Shown here in pieces: positions 6,475 to 12,664 of a DNA stretch of 12,965 bases. The notes under the pieces are model-generated. The model did not search any database and had not been told where the DNA came from. It worked only from the letters and a program-made list of their open reading frames with translations. The stretch spans positions 1-12,965 of the forward strand of contig WFZN01000049.1 of the NCBI GenBank assembly GCA_015489555.1, given 5' to 3'. Source of the stretch: Candidatus Dojkabacteria bacterium (GTDB lineage: Bacteria; Patescibacteriota; Dojkabacteria; GCA-002793355). Positions within the stretch are counted from its first letter, which is position 1. Each line of letters starts with the position of its first letter. Position numbers and translations under genes: made by a program.

Positions 6475-6624
6475 GCACTTGGAGACGCCCTACGGAATAT
6501 ATACCCCATATATTATGGGAATTAGCTACAATAAAACGATTTAGTACTGTAAACTTGACTTCCCATATAGGTAGATCTCATAGGTATCTAATAACAATTT
6601 ATACAGAGCATCTCCAAATGCTCT
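6475..6624 (-). ncRNA. Candidate structured RNA, rod-shaped, about 150 nt
   Basis: On the minus strand, bases 6621-6603 can pair with 6493-6475 as a continuous 19-bp helix with 14 Watson-Crick and five G-U pairs. The inner 14 bp are GCATTTGGAGATGC against GCGTCTCCAAGTGC. The G-U pairs would be A-C mismatches on the plus strand, so the RNA is minus-strand. Inside, further helices stack in order: ATACC/GGTAT (6586-6582/6505-6501), TATGGGA/TCCCATA (6567-6561/6520-6514) and TACAGTA/TATTGTA (6551-6545/6533-6527) with an 11-base loop. The layout of a long closing stem, an internal bubble and an apical stem recalls 6S RNA. No family-specific motif of 6S, SRP RNA, tmRNA or RNase P RNA is recognised. 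It could instead be a structured 5' leader of rny. Confidence 0.5.
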
Positions 6625-6630
6625 ATTAGG

Positions 6631-6660
6631 ATTTTATCATAAGCACATTAACACACTCAA
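6631..6660 (-). promoter_or_regulatory. Candidate sigma-70 promoter before the rod-shaped RNA
   Basis: On the minus strand TTGAGT (6660-6655) and TAAAAT (6636-6631) are separated by 18 bases. A start six to seven bases downstream would fall near 6624, three bases before the closing helix of the structured RNA. The match to TTGACA/TATAAT is moderate. The position strengthens both calls. Confidence 0.4.
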
Positions 6661-6668
6661 AACGCAGC

Positions 6669-6777
6669 GGGCGTGGGGCGAAAGGGAACTCTGACTTTAG
6701 ATTGTATGTTATCTCCTTTATCTTAGTAATAAACCCAAACAGAGACCCCCAAAATCATAACCTTTCGCCCCACGCCC
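6669..6777 (-). repeat. 17-bp perfect inverted repeat enclosing 75 bases
   Basis: The arms GGGCGTGGGGCGAAAGG (minus strand 6777-6761) and CCTTTCGCCCCACGCCC (6685-6669) are perfect reverse complements and much richer in G+C than their surroundings. On the minus strand the inside adds a second stem, CTCTG/CAGAG (6744-6740/6693-6689), leaving a 46-base A/T- and purine-rich loop. The element begins 11 bases after the adk stop. It has no T-tract directly after the stem, so it is not a classical terminator. No target-site duplication flanks it. A processed small RNA or an mRNA-end stabiliser is possible. Confidence 0.85.
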
Positions 6778-6788
6778 TAAGATCCTCA

Positions 6789-7481
6789 CTATTTCTCAAT
6801 ACACTTAATCCCGAACTCATCTTTTAATATTCGTAAGATATCATCGGCAATCTCTTTAATAGCACGAGTTGCATCGATATCGTATATTGCCGAGACAATG
6901 TCTTTTAATCTAACATATAGGATACGTTCTTGTGCTTTGTATTCTTCCCATCTCTTATTGAAAACATCAATTGTACGATCATCGATCCTACGTACTAATT
7001 TAGCCCCGTCCTTATCGCACAACCTATCATTTTTAGGAGGATGGGTGAACACATTGTAAACCGCCCCACACACGGGACAAACCAGACGACCTCTAACACG
7101 CTTTAAAATAGACTCATAATCTCCATCAAGTTTGAATGCGACTAATTTTGGATACACTCCATAACGAGAAGATAATAAATCAAGTACTTTATCCATAACG
7201 TCTACATCCTCTGTTTTACGCGGAAACCCAGTAATAATCACTCCAGGGTGGCTAACTAAAGCAGCCGATATAATATCTACAGAGTTTAACAAAGCCTTGT
7301 AAACATACCTTGCGGGTACCAAATCCCCACTCGCAATAATCCTATCTACAACTTGGCTATTTAAAGATCTTAATAAATCACTCATCTGAAATTTGATAAA
7401 ACCACACTTTCTTACTAAAACATCGGCTTGCGTATCTTTACCTATAGATGGAGGACCAAATATCAAAATCAACAAAGACAT
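6789..7481 (-). CDS. adk: Adenylate kinase (zinc-lid type)
   Basis: Converts AMP and ATP to two ADP in the cytoplasm. P-loop GPPSIGKDTQAD at residues 9-20 (canonical GxPGxGKGTQA), AMP-site SDLLR (R38), SGDLVPARYV (about 51-60) and GFPRK (R88). The LID has a zinc knuckle C135-x2-C138 and C155-x2-D158, then RRIDDR (164-169). Length 230 aa is somewhat above the usual 210-220. Oddities are Ser12 for the first P-loop Gly, Asp16 for Gly after the catalytic Lys15, and Thr84 where E. coli has Asp84. It lies 15 bases after secY, the standard place. Adenylate kinase is the best call. Another nucleoside monophosphate kinase specificity cannot be excluded. Confidence 0.92.
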   Translation of the reverse strand: MSLLILIFGPPSIGKDTQADVLVRKCGFIKFQMSDLLRSLNSQVVDRIIASGDLVPARYVYKALLNSVDIISAALVSHPGVIITGFPRKTEDVDVMDKVLDLLSSRYGVYPKLVAFKLDGDYESILKRVRGRLVCPVCGAVYNVFTHPPKNDRLCDKDGAKLVRRIDDRTIDVFNKRWEEYKAQERILYVRLKDIVSAIYDIDATRAIKEIADDILRILKDEFGIKCIEK

Positions 7482-7496
7482 ACTATAGCATACTAT

Positions 7497-8822
7497 CTAA
7501 TAATATCTTCGCAGATCGGTTACTAAGGTTTCTACAGACTGCAGTTGTTTTATAATTTCGATTACAACTGAAACAACTATGAGAATACTTGTACCTGCAA
7601 ACCCTAACCCGAGATTTTGTACATATTGGCTCCCTATTATATATCTAAACAAGTACGGCAACACCGCAATACCTGCTACAATCATTCCACCGATAAACAC
7701 TACCCTGCTGGTAATACGACTAATATAGGCCTCGGTCTCTTTGCCAGGACGAATCCCAGGCACAAAAGCCCCCTGCTTCTGTAAATTCTCTGCTATGTTT
7801 TTAGGACTTAAAACAAGCAAAGCAGAGAAGAATGAAAACACTACTGTAAGCAACAACATGGTAACATTGTAATACACCGGATCATTTAAAATCCTAGCTA
7901 GCATCGTCATAAAGGTGTTCAATACTGGCTTATTGATAACCCAACTTGAACCAATATTCAATAGGAATCCCAACCCGGACATTACCGCAACAGCGAATAT
8001 GACAGGCATAACCCCCCCAGGATTTATAGGTATGTAAACGTCGGTAGGAGCACCGACCCCGCCACTACTCCTAACCCTACTAGCGTAAATTACAGGTATC
8101 TTACGAACAGAAAGCGTAACAACAATCGACAAAACAATTAAAATAAACAAAAGCACTACCAAAATCAGTCTCTGCCAATTAAAAAATAAGAGGTCCCACA
8201 CCCCCTTTAAAGAAAGCGGAAAAGAAGCTAAAATTCCGACGGCAATTATTAAAGACGACCCTCCTCCCATCCCAAATTGAGTAATAAGTTCGCCAATCCA
8301 CATTGTAATATATGCCCCAAAAGTTAACATAAACATTAAAGCCACGACCTGGAGAGTACTTTCAACAACTAACAATGGCGGTAATCCCAACGCAGCGGTA
8401 ACACGATTAATACCGAATATGAAACTTAATGACTGCAACATAGCAATGGGAAAAGTTGCAATCCTCATATACTGTGTCAACATTTTACGCTCAAGAGGTC
8501 CGCTTTGATACATCTCCTTTAGAGTAGGGAAAGCAAAAGCAAGTATCTGAAATATATAAGAAGCCGTAATGTATGGCCCTAGTCCAAGTGACAAAATACT
8601 AACGCTCAGGAATAAACCTCCACTTAGAAGGTTAACTATCTGCAGTAGATCGGTACTCTGTAAAAGAGACGCAATAACCTGCTTGTTTAGATCAGGAATC
8701 GCAAACGAAGTAAAACCCCTGAAAATGGCAAGCAAAACTAGAGTAAAGATTAACTTCTCCTTTACAGCTTTAACAAAAAAGATCCTTTTAACCCTTCTGA
8801 TACTCTCTCTAAAATAGATCAT
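7497..8822 (-). CDS. secY: Preprotein translocase subunit SecY
   Basis: SecY is the pore of the SecYEG channel that moves unfolded proteins across, or into, the inner membrane. Its 441 aa contain about ten hydrophobic segments. Family landmarks are SLGLGPYITASYI (about residues 78-90), WIGELITQFGMGGGSSLII (about 175-193), RKIPVIYASRV (about 240-250), NPGGVMPVIFA (about 267-277), PKNIAENLQKQGAFVPGIRPG (about 340-360, the C5 cytoplasmic loop that meets SecA and the ribosome) and a last helix with AGTSILIVVSVVIE. The gene lies between rplO and adk as in most spc operons. An exact TATAAT sits six bases before the ATG. Confidence 0.98.
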   Translation of the reverse strand: MIYFRESIRRVKRIFFVKAVKEKLIFTLVLLAIFRGFTSFAIPDLNKQVIASLLQSTDLLQIVNLLSGGLFLSVSILSLGLGPYITASYIFQILAFAFPTLKEMYQSGPLERKMLTQYMRIATFPIAMLQSLSFIFGINRVTAALGLPPLLVVESTLQVVALMFMLTFGAYITMWIGELITQFGMGGGSSLIIAVGILASFPLSLKGVWDLLFFNWQRLILVVLLFILIVLSIVVTLSVRKIPVIYASRVRSSGGVGAPTDVYIPINPGGVMPVIFAVAVMSGLGFLLNIGSSWVINKPVLNTFMTMLARILNDPVYYNVTMLLLTVVFSFFSALLVLSPKNIAENLQKQGAFVPGIRPGKETEAYISRITSRVVFIGGMIVAGIAVLPYLFRYIIGSQYVQNLGLGFAGTSILIVVSVVIEIIKQLQSVETLVTDLRRYY

Positions 8823-8828
8823 ACTTCT

Positions 8829-8834
8829 ATTATA
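8829..8834 (-). promoter_or_regulatory. TATAAT box 6 bases before secY start
   Basis: On the minus strand TATAAT is followed by six bases and then the secY ATG, in the 34-base gap after rplO. No good -35 match is seen at the right distance. It could drive a leaderless secY-adk transcript, or be a chance A/T-rich match. Confidence 0.3.
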
Positions 8835-8856
8835 CGGTGAATTAATGCGCTACAAA

Positions 8857-9288
8857 CTATTTTTCTGTAATAAACATTTCCCGAACGCCCTTTGACACTT
8901 TGACATCCCTGAAAATAAGCTTTAATTTTGGCTTCTCTTCTAACCTGCCAATTATTTTAAATCCATCTTTATCTGGCTTAAACCCTAACATTACTAATAC
9001 CTTTGGAGTAATAACACTATATTTCTTCGGAGCCTTTTCTAAAGCAGCCAAAAGAGCCTGCACAGTTACAGAGGTATAACGAGTAACGGGTTTGTTTCTA
9101 TATCCTCTAACAACAGGGATCTTCTTGTATACAGGAGTTTGTCCTCCCTCAAATCCGATCTGAGGTTTTCCACGCCCTCTCGACTTTTGCCCTTTCTGCC
9201 CTTTACCTACTGTATGACCGCCCTTACCGCTCCCGTATCCTCTCCCCAGTCTTTTTACCCTTTTAACTAACTTTACAAGCTTAAACAT
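8857..9288 (-). CDS. rplO: 50S ribosomal protein L15 (uL15)
   Basis: uL15 is a late-assembly 23S rRNA binding protein. The glycine- and basic-rich extension is clear: KRLGRGYGSGKGGHTVGKGQ, then KGQKSRGRGKPQIGFEGGQTP (about residues 12-52), followed by RGYRNKP and the globular part with VTVQALLAAL. Length 143 aa is normal, with a slightly shortened N-terminus lacking the usual LxxLxPxxGS start. The ATG lies inside the end of rpsE (16-base overlap). No rpmD (L30) gene is present between rpsE and rplO. Confidence 0.97.
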   Translation of the reverse strand: MFKLVKLVKRVKRLGRGYGSGKGGHTVGKGQKGQKSRGRGKPQIGFEGGQTPVYKKIPVVRGYRNKPVTRYTSVTVQALLAALEKAPKKYSVITPKVLVMLGFKPDKDGFKIIGRLEEKPKLKLIFRDVKVSKGVREMFITEK

Positions 9289-9767
9289 TCCAACTTCTCT
9301 TTCATTTTATATAAAATGTGTAAAGTAGCATATGCGTTAGCTACGCTATTTGCGGCCCCAACCTGTTTTGCAACTACATTCTGATACCCAGCTACTGTTA
9401 AAACTTGGCGTACAGAACCACCGGCTACGATACCGGCTCCGGCGGCAGCTGGTTTTATAATAATACGAGCTGACCTGAATTTACCTTCTAGCCTAAACGG
9501 CACTGTTTTCTGCCCCCCGACAATGGGTACTGCCATCATCTTGTTCTTAGCTTTATCAATCGCCTTACGTATTGCGTCAGGAGCTTCTCGTCCATGGGCT
9601 AATGCTATTCCAACGTTCCCCGCTCCATCTCCTACTGCCACAACCGCACTAAATCGCAAACGTTTTCCACCTGCGGTTACCTTTGCTACTCGCTTTAAAG
9701 AAATTACTTCTGTAAGTAATCTTTTGTTATTTTTCTCTTCTTGCGCGGTTTTTTGCTTATCAACCAT
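9273..9767 (-). CDS. rpsE: 30S ribosomal protein S5 (uS5)
   Basis: uS5 helps keep decoding accuracy and contacts incoming mRNA with S3 and S4. The S5 double-stranded-RNA-binding domain shows VISLKRVAKVTAGGKRLRFSA (about residues 21-41), VGDGAGNVGIALAHGREAPDAI (about 45-66), and the C-terminal fold has KPAAAGAGIVAGGSVRQVLTVAG (about 105-127) and NSVANAYAT. Length 164 aa is typical. A TATTAT sequence lies six bases before the ATG, and no Shine-Dalgarno is seen. The 3' end overlaps rplO by 16 bases, which is where L30 would normally stand between them. Confidence 0.98.
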   Translation of the reverse strand: MVDKQKTAQEEKNNKRLLTEVISLKRVAKVTAGGKRLRFSAVVAVGDGAGNVGIALAHGREAPDAIRKAIDKAKNKMMAVPIVGGQKTVPFRLEGKFRSARIIIKPAAAGAGIVAGGSVRQVLTVAGYQNVVAKQVGAANSVANAYATLHILYKMKEKLECLSL

Positions 9768-9789
9768 ATGTATATAATAACAGCTTATA

Positions 9790-10146
9790 TTAAAAATCTA
9801 ATCCAGCTTCTCTTAACCCTTCAGCAAGCGCCTTAACCTGCCCATGATACTTATACCCAGATTTATCAAATACTATCTGTTTTATACCCTTTTTAAGAAT
9901 CAGCTCTCCAAGCCTTCTTCCAACCTCATAGGCTTTTTGTACCCCTTTTAAATCTTTAGCTTTAACATCATCTCTTAACAAACGCTTACTATCATAACTT
10001 GCAAGTATATTACCAGTAAACTGCTCTATTAATTGTGCATAAATATATCTATTACTCTTGTGCACAGACAATCGCGGACGTTTCGTTAAGTACTTAATAC
10101 GATATCTAAATCTTTGTCTTCGTTTTTTTATATCCATTCTGCTCAT
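9790..10146 (-). CDS. rplR: 50S ribosomal protein L18 (uL18)
   Basis: uL18 binds 5S rRNA together with L5 and fixes it in the central protuberance. Basic N-terminus KKRRQRFRYRIK, then RPRLSVHKSNRYIYAQLIE (about residues 23-41), a middle KAYEVGRRLGELILKKGI (about 70-87), and the ending FDKSGYKYHGQVKALAEGLREAGLDF, which is the family signature. Length 118 aa is normal. The start is supported by an AGGAG seven bases upstream, inside the last codons of rplF. Confidence 0.98.
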   Translation of the reverse strand: MSRMDIKKRRQRFRYRIKYLTKRPRLSVHKSNRYIYAQLIEQFTGNILASYDSKRLLRDDVKAKDLKGVQKAYEVGRRLGELILKKGIKQIVFDKSGYKYHGQVKALAEGLREAGLDF

Positions 10147-10148
10147 AC

Positions 10149-10700
10149 TTATGCTCCTAATGTTTTAATTTCTTTTAACTTGAGTTGTTCTCCTTTGTAT
10201 CTTATGCCTTTACCCTTATAAGCGTCTGGTTTCTTAAGATTTCTTATATATGCTGCAAAATTCCCAACCTTTTGTTTATCTATTCCGCTTACCTTTATCT
10301 CAGTAGGTGAAGGCACCTCTACTTTTATATCAGTAGGGATTGTAACATGAATAGGATGAGTAAGCCCTATATAAAGTTTCAACTCATTACCTGCTAACTC
10401 GGCTTTGTAACCAACACCGTGAATCTCTAACTCTTTTACAAACCCATTACTTACTCCGATAATCATATTATTTATAATTGCACGCGTTGTACCATGCAGA
10501 GCCTTATATTTACGTTCGTCTGAAGGTCTTGTCACTTTGATAATTTTTGAACCTGCCTCGTCCACGAGCTCAACATTTATACCCTGTGGTATCGAAAACT
10601 CAAGCTGACCTAGTGGCCCCTTAACAACTATTACGTTGTTATTAAATTTCACCTCCACGTTTTGCGGAACTTGTATTGGAGCATTACCTATTCTAGACAT
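10149..10700 (-). CDS. rplF: 50S ribosomal protein L6 (uL6)
   Basis: uL6 has two similar domains and lies near the GTPase-factor binding site and the sarcin-ricin loop. It starts MSRIGNAPIQVPQNVEV, followed by VKGPLGQLEF, RALHGTTRA-like KALHGTTRAIINNMIIGVSNGF, LEIHGVGYKAEL and the second-domain signature PDAYKGKGIRYKGE near the C-terminus. I chose the ATG at 10700 because MSRIGN is the conserved family start, giving 183 aa. An in-frame ATG at 10709 would add three residues and overlap rpsH by seven bases. The gene then ends just before rplR. Confidence 0.97.
   Translation of the reverse strand: MSRIGNAPIQVPQNVEVKFNNNVIVVKGPLGQLEFSIPQGINVELVDEAGSKIIKVTRPSDERKYKALHGTTRAIINNMIIGVSNGFVKELEIHGVGYKAELAGNELKLYIGLTHPIHVTIPTDIKVEVPSPTEIKVSGIDKQKVGNFAAYIRNLKKPDAYKGKGIRYKGEQLKLKEIKTLGA
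10154..10158 (-). promoter_or_regulatory. Shine-Dalgarno AGGAG for rplR
   Basis: On the minus strand AGGAG is followed by seven bases and the rplR ATG. It lies in the last codons of rplF. It is the clearest ribosome binding site in the window. Most other starts have none. Confidence 0.6.
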
Positions 10701-10702
10701 GT

Positions 10703-11101
10703 TTACCATATTTCACATATAAGCTCGCCTCCCAATCCAGCCTTTTTTGCTTCTTGGGAAGTCATCACGCCTTGGCTTGTCGAAATTATCTGTATACCAT
10801 ACCCGCTTCGCACAGGAGTAATATCTTTGGCTTTAACATACCACCTGCGCCCAGGTTTTGAATAAAAACGCACATTCTGAATAAAAGGGATAGGATACTG
10901 CCCTCTCTTGTACCTTAATCTAACTTTAATCTGACGCCCATCTGTAGTTACCTTAAAGTCTCTTATCCACTTTTTAGATTTCAACACTTCTAAGATAGCC
11001 CGCACAACTTTGGTATTAGGTACGCGTGTACTCTTTTTAAATACTGCGCTTGCGTTTTTTATTCTTACTAATGCATCTGCGATTGGATAATTGCTAACCA
11101 T
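10703..11101 (-). CDS. rpsH: 30S ribosomal protein S8 (uS8)
   Basis: uS8 binds the central domain of 16S rRNA and in many bacteria also represses the spc mRNA. The N-terminal YPIADALVRIKNASAVFK and TKVVRAILEVLKSKKWI (about residues 5-47) and the C-terminal SKPGRRWYVKAKDI, then GYGIQIISTSQGVMTSQEAKKAGLGGELIC (about 99-129), form the standard signature. Length 132 aa is normal. It is four bases after rpsN, and its stop falls next to the rplF start. Confidence 0.98.
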   Translation of the reverse strand: MVSNYPIADALVRIKNASAVFKKSTRVPNTKVVRAILEVLKSKKWIRDFKVTTDGRQIKVRLRYKRGQYPIPFIQNVRFYSKPGRRWYVKAKDITPVRSGYGIQIISTSQGVMTSQEAKKAGLGGELICEIW

Positions 11102-11105
11102 GACA

Positions 11106-11312
11106 TTACCAACTTGATTTTATTACTCCAGGTAGCTCTCCCTTATGAGCAAGCTCTCTAAAACATATCCTACATAAACCAAAGTGGCGTATGTATCCAC
11201 GCCTACGTCCACATCTTGTGCATTGATTATAAAGCTTAAGCTTGTGCGCCTTGCCTTGCTTAACTAATTTCTGTATACGTTGATGTTGCCAGAATTTTCT
11301 CTTTTTGCTCAT
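11106..11312 (-). CDS. rpsN: 30S ribosomal protein S14 type Z (uS14, zinc form)
   Basis: uS14 joins the 30S head late in assembly. This is the short zinc-ribbon form: C31-x2-C34 (QCTRCGRRRG) and C47-x2-C50 (GLCRICFRELAHKGELPG), ending VIKSSW. At 68 aa it is about seven residues longer than the usual 61, the extra length being in the basic N-terminus. It follows rplE and precedes rpsH as usual. An exact TATAAT sits five bases before the ATG. Confidence 0.97.
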   Translation of the reverse strand: MSKKRKFWQHQRIQKLVKQGKAHKLKLYNQCTRCGRRRGYIRHFGLCRICFRELAHKGELPGVIKSSW

Positions 11313-11317
11313 GGCGT

Positions 11318-11323
11318 ATTATA
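11318..11323 (-). promoter_or_regulatory. TATAAT box 5 bases before rpsN start
   Basis: On the minus strand TATAAT is followed by five bases and the rpsN ATG. No -35 hexamer is evident. Position and sequence are like the boxes before rpsM and secY. Confidence 0.3.
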
Positions 11324-11325
11324 CT

Positions 11326-11883
11326 CTATGATTTAAATACAAAACCCATTTTCTCCATAATGAACCTGGATTTTTCAGGAGTAGAATTATTAAATACAAT
11401 TGTAACACTTAATCCTTTTACTTTATCTATTTTTACTGGATTAACTTCTGGAAACACCAAGTACTCCCTTATTCCGAATGTATAATTGCCATACCTATCA
11501 AATCCATCTAAAGGTATCCCTTTAAAATCTTTAACCCGCGGTAATACAATGTTTACCAACTTATCCAAAAAATCCCACATTAGGGTACGTCTTAGGGTAA
11601 CACGTACGCCGACTATATCACCTTGTCGGATATTGAATCCAGCAATACTCTTTTTAGCGTAAGTAAACACCGCCTTTTGACCGCTAAGCAGGGTAAGGGC
11701 CCGTTGTATCTTCTCAAGCGCAGCTTGATCCTTTGATTCATCCCCAGTCCCAATGTTAATACTAACCTTTTGGGGCTTAGGCACATCTAAAGGATTTGCA
11801 GTATTAAACTTCTCCATATAAGCAGGTACGACTTCTGCTGTATATTTTTCTTTTAATGTTTGTTGTACCTTGTCTACAGGCAT
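11326..11883 (-). CDS. rplE: 50S ribosomal protein L5 (uL5)
   Basis: uL5 binds 5S rRNA with L18 and contacts P-site tRNA and S13. It shows KEKYTAEVVPAYMEKF (about residues 11-26), VPKPQKVSINIGTGD (about 34-48), LTLLSGQKAVFTYAKKSIAGFNIRQGDIVGVRVTLR (about 87-122, the TGQKP...R..IA.F..R.G..IG..VTLR signature), a DFKGIPLDGFDRYGNYTFGI segment and a final strand ending KSRFIMEKMGFVF. Length 185 aa is typical. The gap to rplX is 11 bases. No Shine-Dalgarno is visible. Confidence 0.98.
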   Translation of the reverse strand: MPVDKVQQTLKEKYTAEVVPAYMEKFNTANPLDVPKPQKVSINIGTGDESKDQAALEKIQRALTLLSGQKAVFTYAKKSIAGFNIRQGDIVGVRVTLRRTLMWDFLDKLVNIVLPRVKDFKGIPLDGFDRYGNYTFGIREYLVFPEVNPVKIDKVKGLSVTIVFNNSTPEKSRFIMEKMGFVFKS

Positions 11884-11894
11884 TTGTCTTATTA

Positions 11895-12278
11895 CTAAAT
11901 TTTAGATTCTTCTTTAACTGATCTCTTTTCTTCGGCCATCTTAACGGACGCCTTTGATTCACCCCTCACATCAATCTTTTTACCACATCTTTTACATGTA
12001 CGCCACTTCCCTTTTTTATCTTGTGATATACCGACTCTCGTTGCGGCCAAACAATGGGGGCAAACAACCATTACATTAGACTTGTGAATACGGCTCTCAA
12101 TCTGTATCTTTCCTCCCTTATCCATACCCTTTATTACCCCTGGCTTTATAAACTTAGTAACCAAATTAACCCCCTCAACCCAAATATAATCACCCTTTAT
12201 ACCTATAACTTTGCCGGTTTTACCTTTATCTTTACCGGTTATTACCTTTACAGTGTCTCCTACCCTTAATCTTCTCAT
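11895..12278 (-). CDS. rplX: 50S ribosomal protein L24 (uL24) with C-terminal zinc-ribbon cysteines
   Basis: uL24 is an assembly initiator that binds the 5' part of 23S rRNA at the tunnel exit. The KOW motif is LRVGDTVKVITGKDKGKTGKV (about residues 4-24), followed by VEGVNLVTKFIKP. The C-terminal half carries two cysteine pairs, C73-x2-C76 and C95-x2-C98, probably a zinc site as found in many bacterial L24 proteins. After them, about 20 charged residues extend the protein to 127 aa (often about 100-105). Its ATG overlaps the rplN stop by four bases. Confidence 0.97.
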   Translation of the reverse strand: MRRLRVGDTVKVITGKDKGKTGKVIGIKGDYIWVEGVNLVTKFIKPGVIKGMDKGGKIQIESRIHKSNVMVVCPHCLAATRVGISQDKKGKWRTCKRCGKKIDVRGESKASVKMAEEKRSVKEESKI

Positions 12279-12646
12279 AATACTTCTTCAGCTAACTGAG
12301 TTACTTTATCAAAACCATAAAGTTTTACTTCTCTGGCAATAGGCCCAAATATACGGGTGCCTTTAGGCTCCTTTGATTCCGGATCAATTAACACCACGGC
12401 ATTGTCATCGAACCTGATTGTTGTCCCATCTTCTCTTCTGTACTCCTTCTTTACTCGTACAACAAGCGCATAATGCACCTCATGTTCATGTACATTCCCG
12501 TCAGAACGGGCTTTTTTTACAGTCACCTTAACAATTTTGCCAGGCCTTGCGAAGCGTTGTCTTCCCCCCTTTATAAGACCAATAACCTGCGCGCTTAAAG
12601 CTCCAGTGTTATCTGTAACCCTAACATTGGTGCCTATCTTTATCAT
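12275..12646 (-). CDS. rplN: 50S ribosomal protein L14 (uL14)
   Basis: uL14 lies at the subunit interface and makes bridges with 16S rRNA; it is also the docking site of the silencing factor RsfS. Visible landmarks are MIKIGTNVRVTDNTGALSAQVI (about residues 1-22), the basic segment GKIVKVTVKKARSDG, then VVRVKKEYRREDGTTIRFDDNAVVLID (about 66-92) and PKGTRIFGPIAREV (about 98-111). Length 123 aa is standard. The gap after rpsQ is 18 bases, with TATAGA six bases before the ATG and no clear Shine-Dalgarno. Confidence 0.98.
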   Translation of the reverse strand: MIKIGTNVRVTDNTGALSAQVIGLIKGGRQRFARPGKIVKVTVKKARSDGNVHEHEVHYALVVRVKKEYRREDGTTIRFDDNAVVLIDPESKEPKGTRIFGPIAREVKLYGFDKVTQLAEEVL

Positions 12647-12664
12647 CTGGTCTCTATATTTAAT

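Larger units (their letters stand above)
6451..6788 (-). other. 338-base non-coding gap between adk and rny with two structured elements
   Basis: The only gap over 300 bases in the window. No convincing protein gene was found on either strand. It holds a 109-base inverted-repeat element next to adk (6669-6777), a promoter-like pair (6631-6660), and a rod-like RNA candidate next to rny (6475-6624). All other genes here are packed within a few dozen bases, so a gap this long filled with structure is likely functional. Confidence 0.8.

Noticed and set aside
6669..6777. Intrinsic terminator of the spc operon after adk
   Set aside because: The stem is strong, but the loop is 75 bases and only a four-T run occurs several bases downstream, unlike a Rho-independent terminator. 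It is kept as an inverted repeat of unknown role.
6669..6777. MITE or insertion-sequence remnant
   Set aside because: Terminal inverted repeats are present, but the immediate flanks show no target-site duplication, and no second copy exists in the window.
6475..6777. tmRNA, RNase P RNA or SRP RNA in the adk-rny gap
   Set aside because: No tRNA-like ends with a TTCGA loop, no RNase P P4 core and no SRP GGAAGGAAGCAGCC-type apical loop were found on either strand.
10701..10709. Longer L6 start at ATG 10709
   Set aside because: The family begins MSRIG, which matches the ATG at 10700. The longer start only adds MVN and overlaps rpsH. It cannot be fully excluded.
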